A stretch of DNA of 64,000 bases from Pseudomonadota bacterium (GTDB taxonomy: Bacteria > Pseudomonadota > Gammaproteobacteria > Pseudomonadales > Moraxellaceae). The notes beneath the pieces were generated by a model. That model saw only the letters and a program-made list of their open reading frames with translations, made no database searches and was not told the DNA's origin. Shown one piece after another: positions 1-10,165 of this stretch. Position 1 is the first letter of the stretch; the number at the start of each line of letters is the position of its first letter. The DNA is taken from contig JAEWKT010000061.1 in the NCBI GenBank assembly GCA_023393635.1, positions 62,001 through 126,000 of the forward strand, given 5' to 3'. Both the position numbers and the translations under genes were made by a program.

Positions 1-664
1 ATTGCAGGGCAAACGTTGGACTCCACACAGACAGCATGCTTAAGTGGGCATCCGCGACCAGATAACACAAGGTAGCAAATAAGGCATCTTCTGCACTGTC
101 TGCAAAAGCAACTTCTGATGGCACCGCCTGCGTGTATTGGCTCAAGATGCGCTTACCCCAGCCTAGCAAGACGCTATCATCATTGAGGTTGGTATCAGTC
201 AATAAATGGCGCTGGCTTTCAGGTAACCAGGAAATTGACCAGTAGTGCGAACCTCGTTGAAGCTTGGGATGTAAGTGATACATACTGCTTAGCCATGGGC
301 CTATTGCACTATCCAACTCATTTAAAAAATCCTGATAATAAGGAATAAACTTGATGCTTTCGCTGGAGCCACTGGTAGGCTGATAGCGCACCAGCTTGCT
401 ACGGCTTAGACCTTGCTGGCCTTGACGCATATGTTCTATACGCTCTTTCCAGTCACTGTAGCGTGTTAATGGCCACTGCGCAGCAAAGCTTTCATACTGT
501 TTAATGCCTTCTTGCGTCTCGAACAAATGCAGCTGACTTAAAATTTTGGCCAGCTTTTGACGTTGGACTTGTTCAAGCCTTAGGCACTGCTTTTTAAAAC
601 GCTGATCTGCATTACGGCAAACTAGTTTTAAAGCCTGGTGACTGGCATGTGCTAATAAATTCAT
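1..664 (-). CDS. GH3 family protein (partial, C-terminus beyond window)
   Basis: The reading frame opens at an ATG (662-664, minus strand) and runs off the left edge, giving about 221 residues. I read the motif YQPTSGSSESIKFIPY near residue 91 and LSVWSPTF near residue 210. These match the ATP-binding TSGSS signature and a downstream conserved block of the GH3 (auxin-responsive promoter) acyl-adenylating family. Bacterial GH3 members probably adenylate a carboxylate and conjugate it; the substrate is unknown. It starts 3 bp after the stop of the GNAT-like gene, so the two are probably translationally linked. Confidence 0.75.
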   Translation of the reverse strand, partial: MNLLAHASHQALKLVCRNADQRFKKQCLRLEQVQRQKLAKILSQLHLFETQEGIKQYESFAAQWPLTRYSDWKERIEHMRQGQQGLSRSKLVRYQPTSGSSESIKFIPYYQDFLNELDSAIGPWLSSMYHLHPKLQRGSHYWSISWLPESQRHLLTDTNLNDDSVLLGWGKRILSQYTQAVPSEVAFADSAEDALFATLCYLVADAHLSMLSVWSPTFALQ

Positions 665-667
665 CGC

Positions 668-1456
668 TTATACCGATTGAGTTTTAGCCAAAATTGCTTC
701 AAGTTTGCCCTGACTCATGGGCTTGGTCATAAAACGCTGGGCATATTTGGCAATATCCTGCCAAGTAATTTCACCAATACAGGGTAATTCTGTCCCTTGA
801 ACCCAGTCTGGATTACATTTTTCAAAAAACCTGATTTTAGGGTTATTGTCACGCATATGATCAGTAATTGGTGCAACACATTCTTTTAACGGCTGGTAAT
901 TATCACCAAAATCCAGTATTTGCTTGACTGGATCATAGTATTTGGCAAAGTACTGTTGACAGTAGCTATCGACAACGCCAGCCAAATGCTGATTTTGGCC
1001 TTCAAAATGCGGATAGTAAGTAAAAAAGTTATTGGCCAATAACAGATAAGTTTTAAAGCCTTTGGAAATCAGCATCCAGTACACAGGCTCTGTGGGATGT
1101 TTTATTTTTTCAGTGATTAAATAGATATACATCGCACGCTGTAATGCGCGATTACCCCAGAATTCCTTTTCAATGACTGTATCACCACTAAATAATGCGT
1201 GATACATTTTAGTGCCTACTTTAATGTCACAATTCATTAAAGTTGAAAAACCAACTATTTCGTTACTATCTGGATGGCGTAGCACAAATGCACCAGTTTT
1301 TTTGCAAAAGTCACTGACAAAAATTTCAAAACAGGTATTTTCATAATATTTTTTATAAATGCCATACATGATTTGCAAATCATGCGCCGAGAATTTTTCA
1401 ATTTTCTGAAACTGTGCAGTTAATTCGGGTTTACGCCAATTAAATATTTTCATCAT
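668..1456 (-). CDS. GNAT-like acyltransferase-fold hypothetical protein
   Basis: About 262 residues. I chose the ATG at 1456 because AGGA sits 6 nt upstream; the longer frame would begin at a TTG inside that leader. The sequence carries a GNAT-like pattern (GAFVLRHPDSNEIVGFSTL, then a central part rich in aromatic residues), but no clear acetyl-CoA pyrophosphate loop is visible, so the function is uncertain. It lies 3 bp upstream of the GH3-family gene on the same strand, which suggests an operon in which one protein may act on the product or substrate of the other. That pairing is inference only. Confidence 0.6.
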   Translation of the reverse strand: MMKIFNWRKPELTAQFQKIEKFSAHDLQIMYGIYKKYYENTCFEIFVSDFCKKTGAFVLRHPDSNEIVGFSTLMNCDIKVGTKMYHALFSGDTVIEKEFWGNRALQRAMYIYLITEKIKHPTEPVYWMLISKGFKTYLLLANNFFTYYPHFEGQNQHLAGVVDSYCQQYFAKYYDPVKQILDFGDNYQPLKECVAPITDHMRDNNPKIRFFEKCNPDWVQGTELPCIGEITWQDIAKYAQRFMTKPMSQGKLEAILAKTQSV

Positions 1457-1471
1457 TGCTGATCCTGTCAA

Positions 1472-1828
1472 ACGATTCTATTTTCCATAGAAAAATGTTT
1501 AGTCGGATAGTTAACGTCTAGTCATGAGTCATATAACTTTTAATGAATTTATACGGTTAAAGTGATATAGGGCTACATGGCTATCAAGCGGTTAATACTT
1601 TTGATTCACCGTTAATTATCCTCGAGCATGCTTTCGTCCACCTGAATTTTTAACAGAAAATAAATCTCCTGCAAAAGCATAAGATGTCAGCGAAGCGAGG
1701 GCTGAGAGTGTTCCATATTCGTATTTTAGCGACAATAGGAAATCGCTTACAACAAAGTAAGCCATAACGTCATATTTTTATTATTTTTATCAAAAAATGA
1801 CAATTTTTGCCAATAATCTCACAATTAT
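1472..1828. other. intergenic region, no gene recognised
   Basis: This stretch lies between the GNAT-like gene and the clpB terminator. I saw no convincing ORF, RNA gene or repeat in it. It should contain the promoter of the minus-strand GNAT-like/GH3 pair, but I could not assign -35 and -10 hexamers with confidence. Confidence 0.4.
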
Positions 1829-1868
1829 AATTAAAAAATAAACCCCTATCACTATTGCGATAAGGGTT
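1829..1868 (-). terminator. intrinsic terminator of clpB
   Basis: Arms AACCCCTATC (1841-1850) and GATAAGGGTT (1859-1868) form a 10-bp stem with one mismatch. On the minus strand the stem is followed by a T-rich tract. It lies about 30 bp past the clpB stop codon. Confidence 0.75.
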
Positions 1869-1899
1869 CAGTTAGACTCAGACTAAACACATCATAGAC

Positions 1900-4479
1900 T
1901 TAATGAAATTTTACTTTCTCAAAACGGAGTTTCCCATCTTCACGCTTCACTTCAATTTGATCGCCTGCTTGAAACTCACCCGATAAAATAAACTGGGCTA
2001 GTGGATTTTCAATTTCAGATTGAATGGCACGTTTTAAAGGTCGCGCACCAAATACTGGGTCATAACCCACTTGTACCAGCTCATCAAAAGCCGAGTCATC
2101 CAGTTGCAAGCCAATTTCTCGCTCTTGCAATCTTGCACGCAGACGATCCAGTTGAATATCTGCAATGCCGCGAATTTGTGCTTTACCCAAACTATGGAAT
2201 ACCACCACTTCGTCAATTCGGTTAATAAACTCAGGTCTAAAATGCTCTCCTACTGCATTCATTACAGCAGCTTTTACATCACTCGCTGGCGCATCTTCAC
2301 CTAATTCACGAATCGCATGTGAACCTAAGTTAGAAGTCATCACAATCACGGTGTTTTTAAAATCAATCACGCGACCTTGAGAGTCCGTCAAGCGGCCATC
2401 GTCCAGCACTTGCAGCAGGATATTAAACACATCAGGATGTGCTTTTTCTACTTCATCCAGCAACACCACGCTATACGGCTTACGGCGCACGGCCTCCGTT
2501 AAGGTACCGCCCTCCTCATAACCCACATAACCTGGAGGCGCACCAACCAAACGGCTGACACTGTGTTTTTCCATAAATTCGCTCATATCAATGCGAATCA
2601 TGGCATCATCACTATCAAATAAGAAGTTAGCCAGTGCTTTGGTCAGCTCAGTTTTACCTACCCCTGTAGGGCCAAGAAATAAGAACGAGCCACTGGGACG
2701 GTTTGGATCAGACAAACCCGCACGTGAGCGACGCACCGCATTAGACACTGCAACGACTGCTTCATCTTGCCCAATCACACGCCGATGCAAAAAGCCTTCC
2801 ATATCTAATAATTTTTCACGCTCACCTTGCAGCATTTTCGCCACTGGAATACCAGTTGCCGCGCTCACTACTTCGGCAATTTCGTTGTCAGTTACTTTGG
2901 TACGCAGGAGCTTAAAAGTCACTTGTTCCTGACCTTCGGCCTGTTCGGCATTGGCTAGTTTCTTTTCTAGCTCTGGAATTACACTATATTTTAAGCGTGA
3001 CATTTCAGCAATATCACTATCACGCTCAGCTTTAGCGTAGGCAATTTTGGCGTTATCCAGTTCCTCACGGAAACCTTGTGCGCCTTGCATCAAGGCTTTT
3101 TCAGACTGCCACACTTCAGTCATGTCAGCTTTTTCTTTTTCCAGTTGCTCAATTTGAGCCGTCAGTTGCTTTTGCTGCGCAATGGCATGTTCGTCATGCT
3201 TAATCACCTCATATTCCATTTTCAATTGAATCAGACGACGTTCTACCTTATCAATTGCTTCTGGCTTGGAGTCCATTTCCATACGCAGGCGACTGGCTGC
3301 TTCATCAATTAGATCAATGGCTTTGTCTGGTAACTTACGGTCAGTAATATAGCGATGCGACATACGTGCTGCGGCAATAATGGCCGAGTCTTCAATCTCT
3401 ACATTATGGTGTAGCTGGTAGCGTTCTTTTAAGCCACGCAAAATAGCAATTGTATCGGCAACACTTGGCTCATCCACCAGCACTTTTTGAAAGCGACGCT
3501 CTAATGCAGCATCTTTTTCAATGTATTGACGGTATTCATCCAGCGTGGTGGCCCCCACACAATGCAGCTCACCACGCGCCAACGCAGGTTTAAGCATATT
3601 TCCTGCATCCATTGCGCCATCAGCTTTACCCGCACCCACCATGGTGTGTAATTCATCAATAAATAAAATGACTTGTCCTTCTCGCTTGGAGAGGTCATTG
3701 AGCACTGCTTTTAGGCGTTCTTCGAACTCACCACGAAACTTGGCACCCGCAATTAAAGCACCTAAATCCAGTGATAACACTTTTTTATTTTTTAAACCTT
3801 CAGGCACTTCACCATTGACAATGCGCTGCGCCAAGCCTTCTACAATGGCGGTTTTACCCACCCCAGGCTCACCAATGAGTACAGGGTTATTTTTGGTACG
3901 ACGCGCCAATACCTGAATAGTACGGCGAATTTCATCATCACGGCCAATAACAGGATCTAGCTTACCGTTTAGTGCCCGTTCTGTGAGGTCAATGGTATAT
4001 TTACTTAAAGCTTCACGCTGATCTTCATGGGTATTACTCGTCACTTTTTCTCCACCTCTAATTTGTTCAATGACTGCACGTAATTTTTTACTGTCTATAC
4101 CTGCTGCTTCAATAATTTTTTTACTGGCACCTTGCTCGCTTAAAGCCTGCAAGACCCATTCACTAGAAATATAATCATCGCCTGCTTTTTGGGCAAAACT
4201 GTCCGCCAGATTTAATATGCGCACCGCTTCTGGGGTTAAATTGACATCACCCGTTGGGTTAGTAATGGTTGGGGCATCATTTAAGGCTTGTTCAATTTTT
4301 TGTTGCAAGGTGACCATATTTGCCCCTGCCTGTTGCAATAAGCTGCTATTCGATGGCTCCTGTAGCAAGGTTGCCAGAATATGAAAAGACTCAATACCTG
4401 TATGATCACGGCCTGCTGCTAATGACTGGGCATTGGAAAGTGCTTGCTGAAGGCGGTCGGTAAATTTTTCAAAACGCAT
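1900..4479 (-). CDS. clpB: ATP-dependent disaggregase ClpB
   Basis: An 859-residue Hsp100 disaggregase that works with DnaK/DnaJ/GrpE to extract polypeptides from aggregates in the cytoplasm. Visible in order: a Clp N domain ([14 protein letters not shown] start, residues 1-150), AAA+ module 1 with Walker A GEPGVGKT (about residue 205) and Walker B-like LFIDELHT, a middle coiled-coil (about 400-530), and AAA+ module 2 with GPTGVGKT (about 605) and [14 protein letters not shown]. Length is normal for the family. I chose the ATG at 4479 because GGAGG lies about 7 nt upstream; the open frame extends 12 codons further without support. A heat-shock-type promoter and a hairpin precede it. Confidence 0.97.
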   Translation of the reverse strand: MRFEKFTDRLQQALSNAQSLAAGRDHTGIESFHILATLLQEPSNSSLLQQAGANMVTLQQKIEQALNDAPTITNPTGDVNLTPEAVRILNLADSFAQKAGDDYISSEWVLQALSEQGASKKIIEAAGIDSKKLRAVIEQIRGGEKVTSNTHEDQREALSKYTIDLTERALNGKLDPVIGRDDEIRRTIQVLARRTKNNPVLIGEPGVGKTAIVEGLAQRIVNGEVPEGLKNKKVLSLDLGALIAGAKFRGEFEERLKAVLNDLSKREGQVILFIDELHTMVGAGKADGAMDAGNMLKPALARGELHCVGATTLDEYRQYIEKDAALERRFQKVLVDEPSVADTIAILRGLKERYQLHHNVEIEDSAIIAAARMSHRYITDRKLPDKAIDLIDEAASRLRMEMDSKPEAIDKVERRLIQLKMEYEVIKHDEHAIAQQKQLTAQIEQLEKEKADMTEVWQSEKALMQGAQGFREELDNAKIAYAKAERDSDIAEMSRLKYSVIPELEKKLANAEQAEGQEQVTFKLLRTKVTDNEIAEVVSAATGIPVAKMLQGEREKLLDMEGFLHRRVIGQDEAVVAVSNAVRRSRAGLSDPNRPSGSFLFLGPTGVGKTELTKALANFLFDSDDAMIRIDMSEFMEKHSVSRLVGAPPGYVGYEEGGTLTEAVRRKPYSVVLLDEVEKAHPDVFNILLQVLDDGRLTDSQGRVIDFKNTVIVMTSNLGSHAIRELGEDAPASDVKAAVMNAVGEHFRPEFINRIDEVVVFHSLGKAQIRGIADIQLDRLRARLQEREIGLQLDDSAFDELVQVGYDPVFGARPLKRAIQSEIENPLAQFILSGEFQAGDQIEVKREDGKLRFEKVKFH

Positions 4480-4536
4480 TATTTTATTCCTCCGTTGCTG
4501 GCTTATCACCAACATTATTAACGCATCATGCTTCTA

Positions 4537-4564
4537 TGATGCGATGTGTTTTTGTATTTTCAAG
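4537..4564 (-). promoter_or_regulatory. candidate sigma-32 heat-shock promoter of clpB
   Basis: On the minus strand CTTGAAA (plus positions 4558-4564) matches the sigma-32 -35 consensus exactly. It is followed after 13 bp by TCGCATCA (4537-4544), which partly matches the CCCCATNT -10 element. The spacing is in the normal sigma-32 range. The -10 overlaps an 8-bp inverted repeat (CGCATCAT, loop GCTTCT, ATGATGCG at 4522-4543). Confidence 0.5.
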
Positions 4565-4734
4565 GGGAACTAATATTTTTATTAAACTGTCAAGTTTTTT
4601 GCGATTAACGGTTAGTAAAGATGCTGTGATACAGCCTGAGATTATTCGTTATGGATATTAAGCCGCACCCTGAAGTGGTTCTTCTACTTTAAGATGCGGG
4701 TCTACAGTGATATTAGATCAGGATGAAACAAGCG

Positions 4735-5139
4735 TTAATTGTATTCGCCTTCACGCTCTGGCTGATATAGTACCTTTTCAATCATCACTTGCATCATTTG
4801 ACCATTAGGTTGTGGCCAGTCAATGGTGCGACCTTCTTCCATCCCCAATAGCGCGCTACCAATTGGAGTCAATACTGAAACAGCGCCTTCATGCTGTGCC
4901 AAATCATGCGGATAGACCAGTTTCTTTTCAAACGTTTCAGTGCCAGGTAGCACTTTAAATTGTACTAATGAATTCATGCTCACCACATTGGCAGGAACTT
5001 CATTAGGCGCCACAATATTGGCGCGTGCCAGCTCGTCTTCTAGCTGAACAATTACTGGATTACTACTGGACTGGTTATCCAGTAGGCTTTCTAGCCGTGC
5101 CAAATCCTGGCTGGACAACGTGATGGTTGGTTTAGTCAT
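4735..5139 (-). CDS. rnk: Rnk-type nucleoside diphosphate kinase regulator
   Basis: A 134-residue protein. Residues 1-45 form a short helical N-terminus (SSQDLARLESLLDN). The C-terminal GreA/GreB-type FKBP-like domain includes FKVLPGTETFEKKLVYPHD and VSVLTPIGSALLGMEEG. Rnk binds RNA polymerase near the secondary channel but lacks the long Gre coiled coil. Length and domain order match Rnk. It is downstream of glyA on the same strand but separated from it by an intrinsic terminator, so it probably has its own promoter. Confidence 0.85.
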   Translation of the reverse strand: MTKPTITLSSQDLARLESLLDNQSSSNPVIVQLEDELARANIVAPNEVPANVVSMNSLVQFKVLPGTETFEKKLVYPHDLAQHEGAVSVLTPIGSALLGMEEGRTIDWPQPNGQMMQVMIEKVLYQPEREGEYN

Positions 5140-5171
5140 GGTTACATTCCTGTCTCATTATCTATTTTCAT

Positions 5172-5203
5172 ACTAAAAAAAACGCCCCCTTGAGGGAGCG
5201 TTT
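5172..5203 (-). terminator. intrinsic terminator of glyA
   Basis: The AAACGC-CCC and GGG-GCGTTT arms (5180-5203) form a strong GC stem with a TTGA loop. On the minus strand it is followed by a run of T residues. It lies between the glyA stop (5221) and the rnk start (5139). Confidence 0.85.
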
Positions 5204-5220
5204 AAGGTCTCAAGGTTTAT

Positions 5221-6474
5221 TTATCCAGCATATACTGGAAACTTGGCACAAACGGCTGCCACTTTCTGGCATACCTCGCCAATCACTGCTTCGTCGCCTT
5301 TACTGTCTAAAATGTCAGCAATCCAGCCAGCCAGCGCGCTCACTTCGCTTTCACCAAAGCCACGGGTAGTCACTGCTGGCGTACCAATACGAATACCAGA
5401 AGTCACAAATGGTGAGCGTGGGTCATTCGGTACTGCATTTTTATTTACTGTAATATGAGCCTGACCTAGCCATGCATCAGCTTCTTTACCAGTAATATCC
5501 TGTTTGATTAAAGATAACAAGAACAAATGGTTTTCTGTACCGTTGGATACCACATCATAACCACGATCCATGAATACTTTGGCCATTGTCTGGGCGTTTT
5601 TAACCACTTGCTTCTGGTAAGTTTTAAACTCATCACTCATGGCTTCTTTAAAGCAAATTGCTTTAGCAGCAATCGCATGCATTAAAGGACCGCCCTGATT
5701 ACCTGGGAAAACAGCCGATTGCAGTTTTTTCTCAATTTCCTCATTGGCACGGGCTAAAATTAAGCCAGAGCGTGGACCGCGTAAGGTTTTATGCGTGGTA
5801 GTAGTGGTCACGTCAGCAATGCTTACTGGGTTTGGATACACACCAGCAGCCACTAAACCTGCCACGTGCGCCATATCAACCATGAAATACGCACCCACTT
5901 TATCAGCGATATCACGGAATTTTTGCCAATCGATGATCTGGCTATAGGCCGAGAAGCCAGCAATAATCATTTTAGGCTTATGCTCAAGTGCCAAACGCTC
6001 AACTTCCGCATAGTCAATTTCGCCAGTTTCAACATTTATTCCATATTGAACAGCATTATAGTTTTTACCAGAGAAGCTGACTTTTGCACCGTGGGTTAAA
6101 TGACCACCATGCGCCAGGCTCATCCCTAAAATAGTATCGCCTGCTTCTAGCAATGCCAAAAATACGGCACCGTTGGCTTGCGAACCTGCATGTGGCTGTA
6201 CGTTGGCATAATCTGCACCAAATAATTGCTTAGCACGGTCAATGGCCAATTGCTCAATGATATCAACATGCTCACAACCGCCGTAGTAGCGTTTTCCTGG
6301 ATAGCCTTCTGCATATTTATTGGTGAGCTTGGATCCTTGCGCTTCCATGACTGCTGGTGAGCAGTAGTTTTCAGAAGCAATTAATTCAATATGGTTTTCT
6401 TGGCGTTGATCTTCAGCACTAATGGCTTGCGCCAATTCTGGATCAAACTCAGCAATGGAAATGTTGGCAAACAT
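5221..6474 (-). CDS. glyA: serine hydroxymethyltransferase
   Basis: A 417-residue PLP enzyme that interconverts serine and glycine and loads tetrahydrofolate with a one-carbon unit. The N-terminus is typical ([20 protein letters not shown]). The PLP-lysine motif [14 protein letters not shown] is present near residues 223-236, and [13 protein letters not shown] lies before it. Length is standard. It ends with a strong terminator. No riboswitch-like leader was recognised in the 170 bp upstream. Confidence 0.97.
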   Translation of the reverse strand: MFANISIAEFDPELAQAISAEDQRQENHIELIASENYCSPAVMEAQGSKLTNKYAEGYPGKRYYGGCEHVDIIEQLAIDRAKQLFGADYANVQPHAGSQANGAVFLALLEAGDTILGMSLAHGGHLTHGAKVSFSGKNYNAVQYGINVETGEIDYAEVERLALEHKPKMIIAGFSAYSQIIDWQKFRDIADKVGAYFMVDMAHVAGLVAAGVYPNPVSIADVTTTTTHKTLRGPRSGLILARANEEIEKKLQSAVFPGNQGGPLMHAIAAKAICFKEAMSDEFKTYQKQVVKNAQTMAKVFMDRGYDVVSNGTENHLFLLSLIKQDITGKEADAWLGQAHITVNKNAVPNDPRSPFVTSGIRIGTPAVTTRGFGESEVSALAGWIADILDSKGDEAVIGEVCQKVAAVCAKFPVYAG

Positions 6475-6649
6475 GAGGGACTACCTAAATAATTGACTAA
6501 AAAAGCGTAGGCAAATAAAACGTGTGCTAGTGTAACATGAAGTGGTTATTTTAATAGACTGATATTTCTTCATTATAAATTGAAACCGCTGCACGCCTGC
6601 TAAACGCAAACATGCAGCATCAAACATTCATTAGACCTACTAATTAGTA

Positions 6650-7915
6650 CTACTGAGCAGGCATGTGTTTCTTAATAAAGGCTACCAGTTCAGGACGTTT
6701 TTCAACGATAGCAGCAGTATGTGATGCTCCTTCAACCAACTCAAAGGTGACATCTGTTCCCTTGGCTTTGAGACCCTGTTGTAATGCATCAGTCACCTGA
6801 TATGGTACAGCCATATCCGCCTGTCCTTGAATAATCAATGTTGGTGTATTGAGCTTTTTAGTGGCAGGTTGTGTATTTTTGAGGAACTCTTTTAAGGTTT
6901 CGTTTGTGGCAAACTCTTCCTGATCCAAGCCTGGATAATCCAGAACTGTTTTGCCTGAATTTTCATCTATATATTTCTGAATATCCTTAGCATATTGATC
7001 ATGCAAATCGGCTAAGCAAATACCATTATCACCTGTCGTACCCTCTGCATTTACGGCAATCTTGGCTGCCCGATCAGAAAACAATTTTTTATAATCAAAA
7101 CTTGGCTCATAGGCTTTAATGCCCACTCCTGTGTATGCTGCATAAGCCAATAATTCAGCATAAGCCTCTCTTGCCGTACCAACTGGCAACATACCTAATG
7201 CTTCTCCCTGAAGGGCTCGGGCAAGGGCTTGTGGTGCAATTTCCATAATAATTTTGCCCAAGCTAGACGCTGGTGCGCCAGCCACTGTGCCTTTATAGGT
7301 AGGATCATTGGCTGCATATTCTGCAATACCCAATACCGCATGGCCGCCTTGTGACTGCCCAACTGACATCCAGTCATCTTGAATATTATTTTTATAATGC
7401 TCTTTCACTGCTTTCACGGCATAGATGGCAGAGTTGGCTTCACTACCCAGATTTAAATAAGGATGAATGCCAGGTGTGCCTAAGCCCTCATAATCAGGTG
7501 CCACAATCATATAACCGTCGGCCAGCAATTGATCAGCCATTGCTGAAAAACGATCATTGGTAAATTCATTATTGCTTGGCGCACAACCATCACCCACGCC
7601 TACTGTACCATGTGCCCATACCACCACACGCCAGCCATCTTTAGGCATTGTGGTTTTAGGAGTCATTACCATGGCAGTGGCTTTTACTGTTTTACCTGCT
7701 ACACCAGGCATATTATAGCTCATTACCTCAATGCTCTTGGCATTATCAATTTTAAACTTACCAGTATTCTTGGTATACGGGGTTTGGTTTAAATAAGTAT
7801 TGTCAGATGGGTAGACATAATCATCAGAAGAGTTACTGCCACAGGCGCTTAAGCCTAATACGCTGGTGAAAATAGCAGCAGCAAGTAAATGCCGTGTAAA
7901 CTAAGGTGCTTTCAT
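6650..7915 (-). pseudogene. secreted lipoprotein alpha/beta hydrolase (LIP-type lipase), interrupted by in-frame TAG
   Basis: Reading from the ATG at 7915 (AAGGA 9 nt upstream) gives MKAP, then TAG at 7901-7903, then FTRHLLAAAIFTSVLGLSAC, which is a lipoprotein signal peptide with lipobox LSAC. The frame then stays open to 6650. The hydrolase has the nucleophile elbow VGQSQGG, an acid in QGQADMAVP and a catalytic His in GASHTAAI, as in fungal/bacterial secreted lipases (LIP family). The first ATG after the stop (7723) would give 357 residues with no signal peptide, so export would be lost. This is a nonsense-mutated gene, a suppressed stop or a sequence error. Confidence 0.8.
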
Positions 7916-8080
7916 AACTATTCATCCTTAAATGTATTTAATATAAGTAGCCGTTTCTTTTTACTACCTCATCTGAGATTAATTTAAAGTACATATTAAT
8001 GTAAGCAACATGAACAAAAAAACACTTTTTATACTACTAAAGTACAATAAGGAGAAAATAAACATTTATTGAATTAAAAT

Positions 8081-8115
8081 AAAAAAACACCATAAATTTT
8101 GGGGGATTTATGGTG
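8081..8115 (-). terminator. intrinsic terminator of the 131-aa disordered protein gene
   Basis: Perfect 10-bp arms CACCATAAAT (8088-8097) and ATTTATGGTG (8106-8115) enclose an 8-nt loop. On the minus strand they are followed by TTTTTTT. It lies about 45 bp beyond the stop at 8162. Confidence 0.85.
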
Positions 8116-8161
8116 TGGGGTTAAACTTTTAATTTTTCTAATATTTAAATAATTAATTCAT

Positions 8162-8557
8162 CTAATCTGGAGAAAATGGAGCTGAATTATTTGTGGTTTT
8201 CGCTTTTTCGTGATTTGAACCTTTATCTTGATGAAGTAGGTTATCTTCTAACTGATCTTCGTTTAAATGCTCTACCGCATTGCGAATATTTTGATTCCCT
8301 GCACTGCCATCGTTCAATTGCGCTTGGGCTTGTTTTTCTGAACCTTGCTCATTGAGTGCATTTTCAGGATTTTTATCTAATTGCTCACTGAGCGCATCGG
8401 TATCGGTTAAACCTTCTACTTGTTGAGAACTCACTTTATCGTTATTAAATACTGCATCGGCAGTATAATCTTGCTTGGCAGGCGCATGATTTGCATCAGC
8501 ATTTGGATTAGTACGACTTTGTGGATCAGTATTATTGTTGCTGTTTGAAGAAGTCAT
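8162..8557 (-). CDS. hypothetical hydrophilic disordered protein
   Basis: 131 residues rich in Asn, Gln, Asp, Ser and Ala. It has no signal peptide, no membrane segment and no recognisable domain, and it looks intrinsically disordered throughout. An ATG start and an intrinsic terminator downstream support a real monocistronic gene. Composition resembles short stress-related or desiccation-type hydrophilic proteins, but I do not recognise a family. Confidence 0.6.
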   Translation of the reverse strand: MTSSNSNNNTDPQSRTNPNADANHAPAKQDYTADAVFNNDKVSSQQVEGLTDTDALSEQLDKNPENALNEQGSEKQAQAQLNDGSAGNQNIRNAVEHLNEDQLEDNLLHQDKGSNHEKAKTTNNSAPFSPD

Positions 8558-8709
8558 GCATTATCTCCGTAATTGGTAGATTTGTTGAATAATTCAACTA
8601 TAACAATTGAGCGAAGAAATGTTGCGATGCTCTGTGTATAAAACATATAGCCAAGTGTTGCTAACGTAGACAACAAGTAAATTATGCAGATAAAGCGTAA
8701 ATTATTGGC

Positions 8710-9600
8710 CTATAGATTACTAACAAAATAAGCCATAATAATCGCTAACCATATCACTAAACCTACCCAGCGATTATGACGAAATGCCCAAAAAGTATTG
8801 ATCGGCTGACGATCAAGGGTTTTATAAAGCTGGTATATAAATAAGCCAAATGCAATGACTAAACCAAACGCACCAACTGGCAAAATATTGTTTAGATAAA
8901 ATGCCCAGCCTAGTAAAATGAGGCTTAACACTTGCAGCATAAAGATAATGGCAAGGTCATATTTGCCAAATAAAATAGCTGTGGACTTGACGCCAATTTT
9001 TAAATCATCAGGGCGATCTGTCATGGCATATTGGGTATCGTAAGCTACTGTCCAGCTTAGGTTTGCTGCATAGAGTAACCAGCAAGATAAATCTGGCATT
9101 TTGCCTTGTGCCACATAAGCCATGGGAATAGCCCAGGAAAAAGCAGCACCCAATACAAACTGCGGCATATAAGTAAAACGCTTGGTAAATGGATATAACG
9201 TGGCCAGCCCCAATGCACCAAATGACCAGTAAAAAGCCTGAATAGGTAAAAAAAACAATAAGGAAGCACTGACTAATACCAGAATAGCAAAAATCATCAG
9301 TGCTTCTTTACTGGAAATAATACCGCTGGCTAAAGGACGGTTTCTGGTACGCTCAACCAGACCATCAATTTTACGATCCGCAAAATCATTAATGGCACAA
9401 CCTGCTGCACGCATAAACAACACGCCCAAAAACATGATTAAAACCACTTTAAAATCAGGCTGCCCACTTGCCGCCAGCCACACTGCCCAAAACGTTGGCC
9501 ATAATAGCAACTCTGTGCCAATGGGTTTATCAAAGCGCGTGAGCTGAACATAGGCTTTAAGACGTTGTGCCACAGTTAAAGGTTGAGCGGTCGGTTGCAT
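8710..9600 (-). CDS. ubiA: 4-hydroxybenzoate polyprenyltransferase UbiA
   Basis: A 296-residue integral membrane prenyltransferase that attaches the polyprenyl tail to 4-hydroxybenzoate in ubiquinone synthesis. Both Asp-rich motifs are visible: NDFADRKIDG (71-80) and YDTQYAMTDRPDDLKIG (187-203). Several hydrophobic helices fit the usual 8-9 TM topology. It begins 9 bp after ubiC, so ubiC-ubiA form an operon supplying successive steps. Confidence 0.96.
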   Translation of the reverse strand: MQPTAQPLTVAQRLKAYVQLTRFDKPIGTELLLWPTFWAVWLAASGQPDFKVVLIMFLGVLFMRAAGCAINDFADRKIDGLVERTRNRPLASGIISSKEALMIFAILVLVSASLLFFLPIQAFYWSFGALGLATLYPFTKRFTYMPQFVLGAAFSWAIPMAYVAQGKMPDLSCWLLYAANLSWTVAYDTQYAMTDRPDDLKIGVKSTAILFGKYDLAIIFMLQVLSLILLGWAFYLNNILPVGAFGLVIAFGLFIYQLYKTLDRQPINTFWAFRHNRWVGLVIWLAIIMAYFVSNL

Positions 9601-9609
9601 AGCAGTATC

Positions 9610-10137
9610 TTAAGCGTCCTTTTTGGCTTGGATAAACTTCTCAAAAGCAGGCAAAAAAGTTTCTTGCACAATGAGCGGCTGGTTATGCCAGTGATATAAA
9701 CTACGTCTTGACCAACCTTCTGGAAGACAAGCAATCTGGCGGGTGCATTCAGGCTGTCCACGATAAAACAACAATGATCCCAAGGCTTTATTTTTCAGGT
9801 AGCGTAAGCGCAACCCCTCGCCTTTTAAGGTTTTTAGCGGAAATATACTGCGCGCTTTTACCCAGGGCTGTTGATCACAACCAAATAAATATACTTCACG
9901 CACCCACGCCTGTTCATCAAGGCCCGTATCTAATAACTGGCTTTCATGTAAATAAATAGAAGAAAAACCTTGCTGTAATGGCTCTACATGAAACTGCCCA
10001 TTGGCCAAAATAGTGAGTTGCCGAGTCAGTGAACCTGATGCCAAAAGCCAGTGGCGCAATGATATGGGTAAAGACAGCAATGGCTGCTTAGGACTATACC
10101 AGCGAGTTAAATGCGTAGGCAAAAAAGCAGACATCAT
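9610..10137 (-). CDS. ubiC: chorismate pyruvate-lyase UbiC
   Basis: 175 residues. UbiC splits chorismate into 4-hydroxybenzoate and pyruvate, the first committed step of ubiquinone synthesis. The family pattern is visible: SLTRQL near residue 37, VREVYLFG near 79, and the C-terminal segment GSLLFYRGQPECTRQIACL. Length is normal for UbiC. It is directly upstream of ubiA. Start is ATG 10137 or the adjacent ATG 10134. Confidence 0.9.
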   Translation of the reverse strand: MMSAFLPTHLTRWYSPKQPLLSLPISLRHWLLASGSLTRQLTILANGQFHVEPLQQGFSSIYLHESQLLDTGLDEQAWVREVYLFGCDQQPWVKARSIFPLKTLKGEGLRLRYLKNKALGSLLFYRGQPECTRQIACLPEGWSRRSLYHWHNQPLIVQETFLPAFEKFIQAKKDA

Positions 10138-10165
10138 ACCAATCTATGATATTCCTAAAATAAAA

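Noticed and set aside
3545..3916. 123-codon plus-strand ORF inside clpB
   Set aside because: Antisense shadow of the conserved ClpB coding sequence.
4662..4700. Possible terminator hairpin after rnk
   Set aside because: CCGCA/TGCGG ends pair but the inner stem is irregular and there is no T tract on the minus strand.
6560..6600. Perfect TATAAT upstream of glyA as promoter
   Set aside because: No acceptable -35 hexamer at the right distance, and AT-rich DNA makes chance matches likely.
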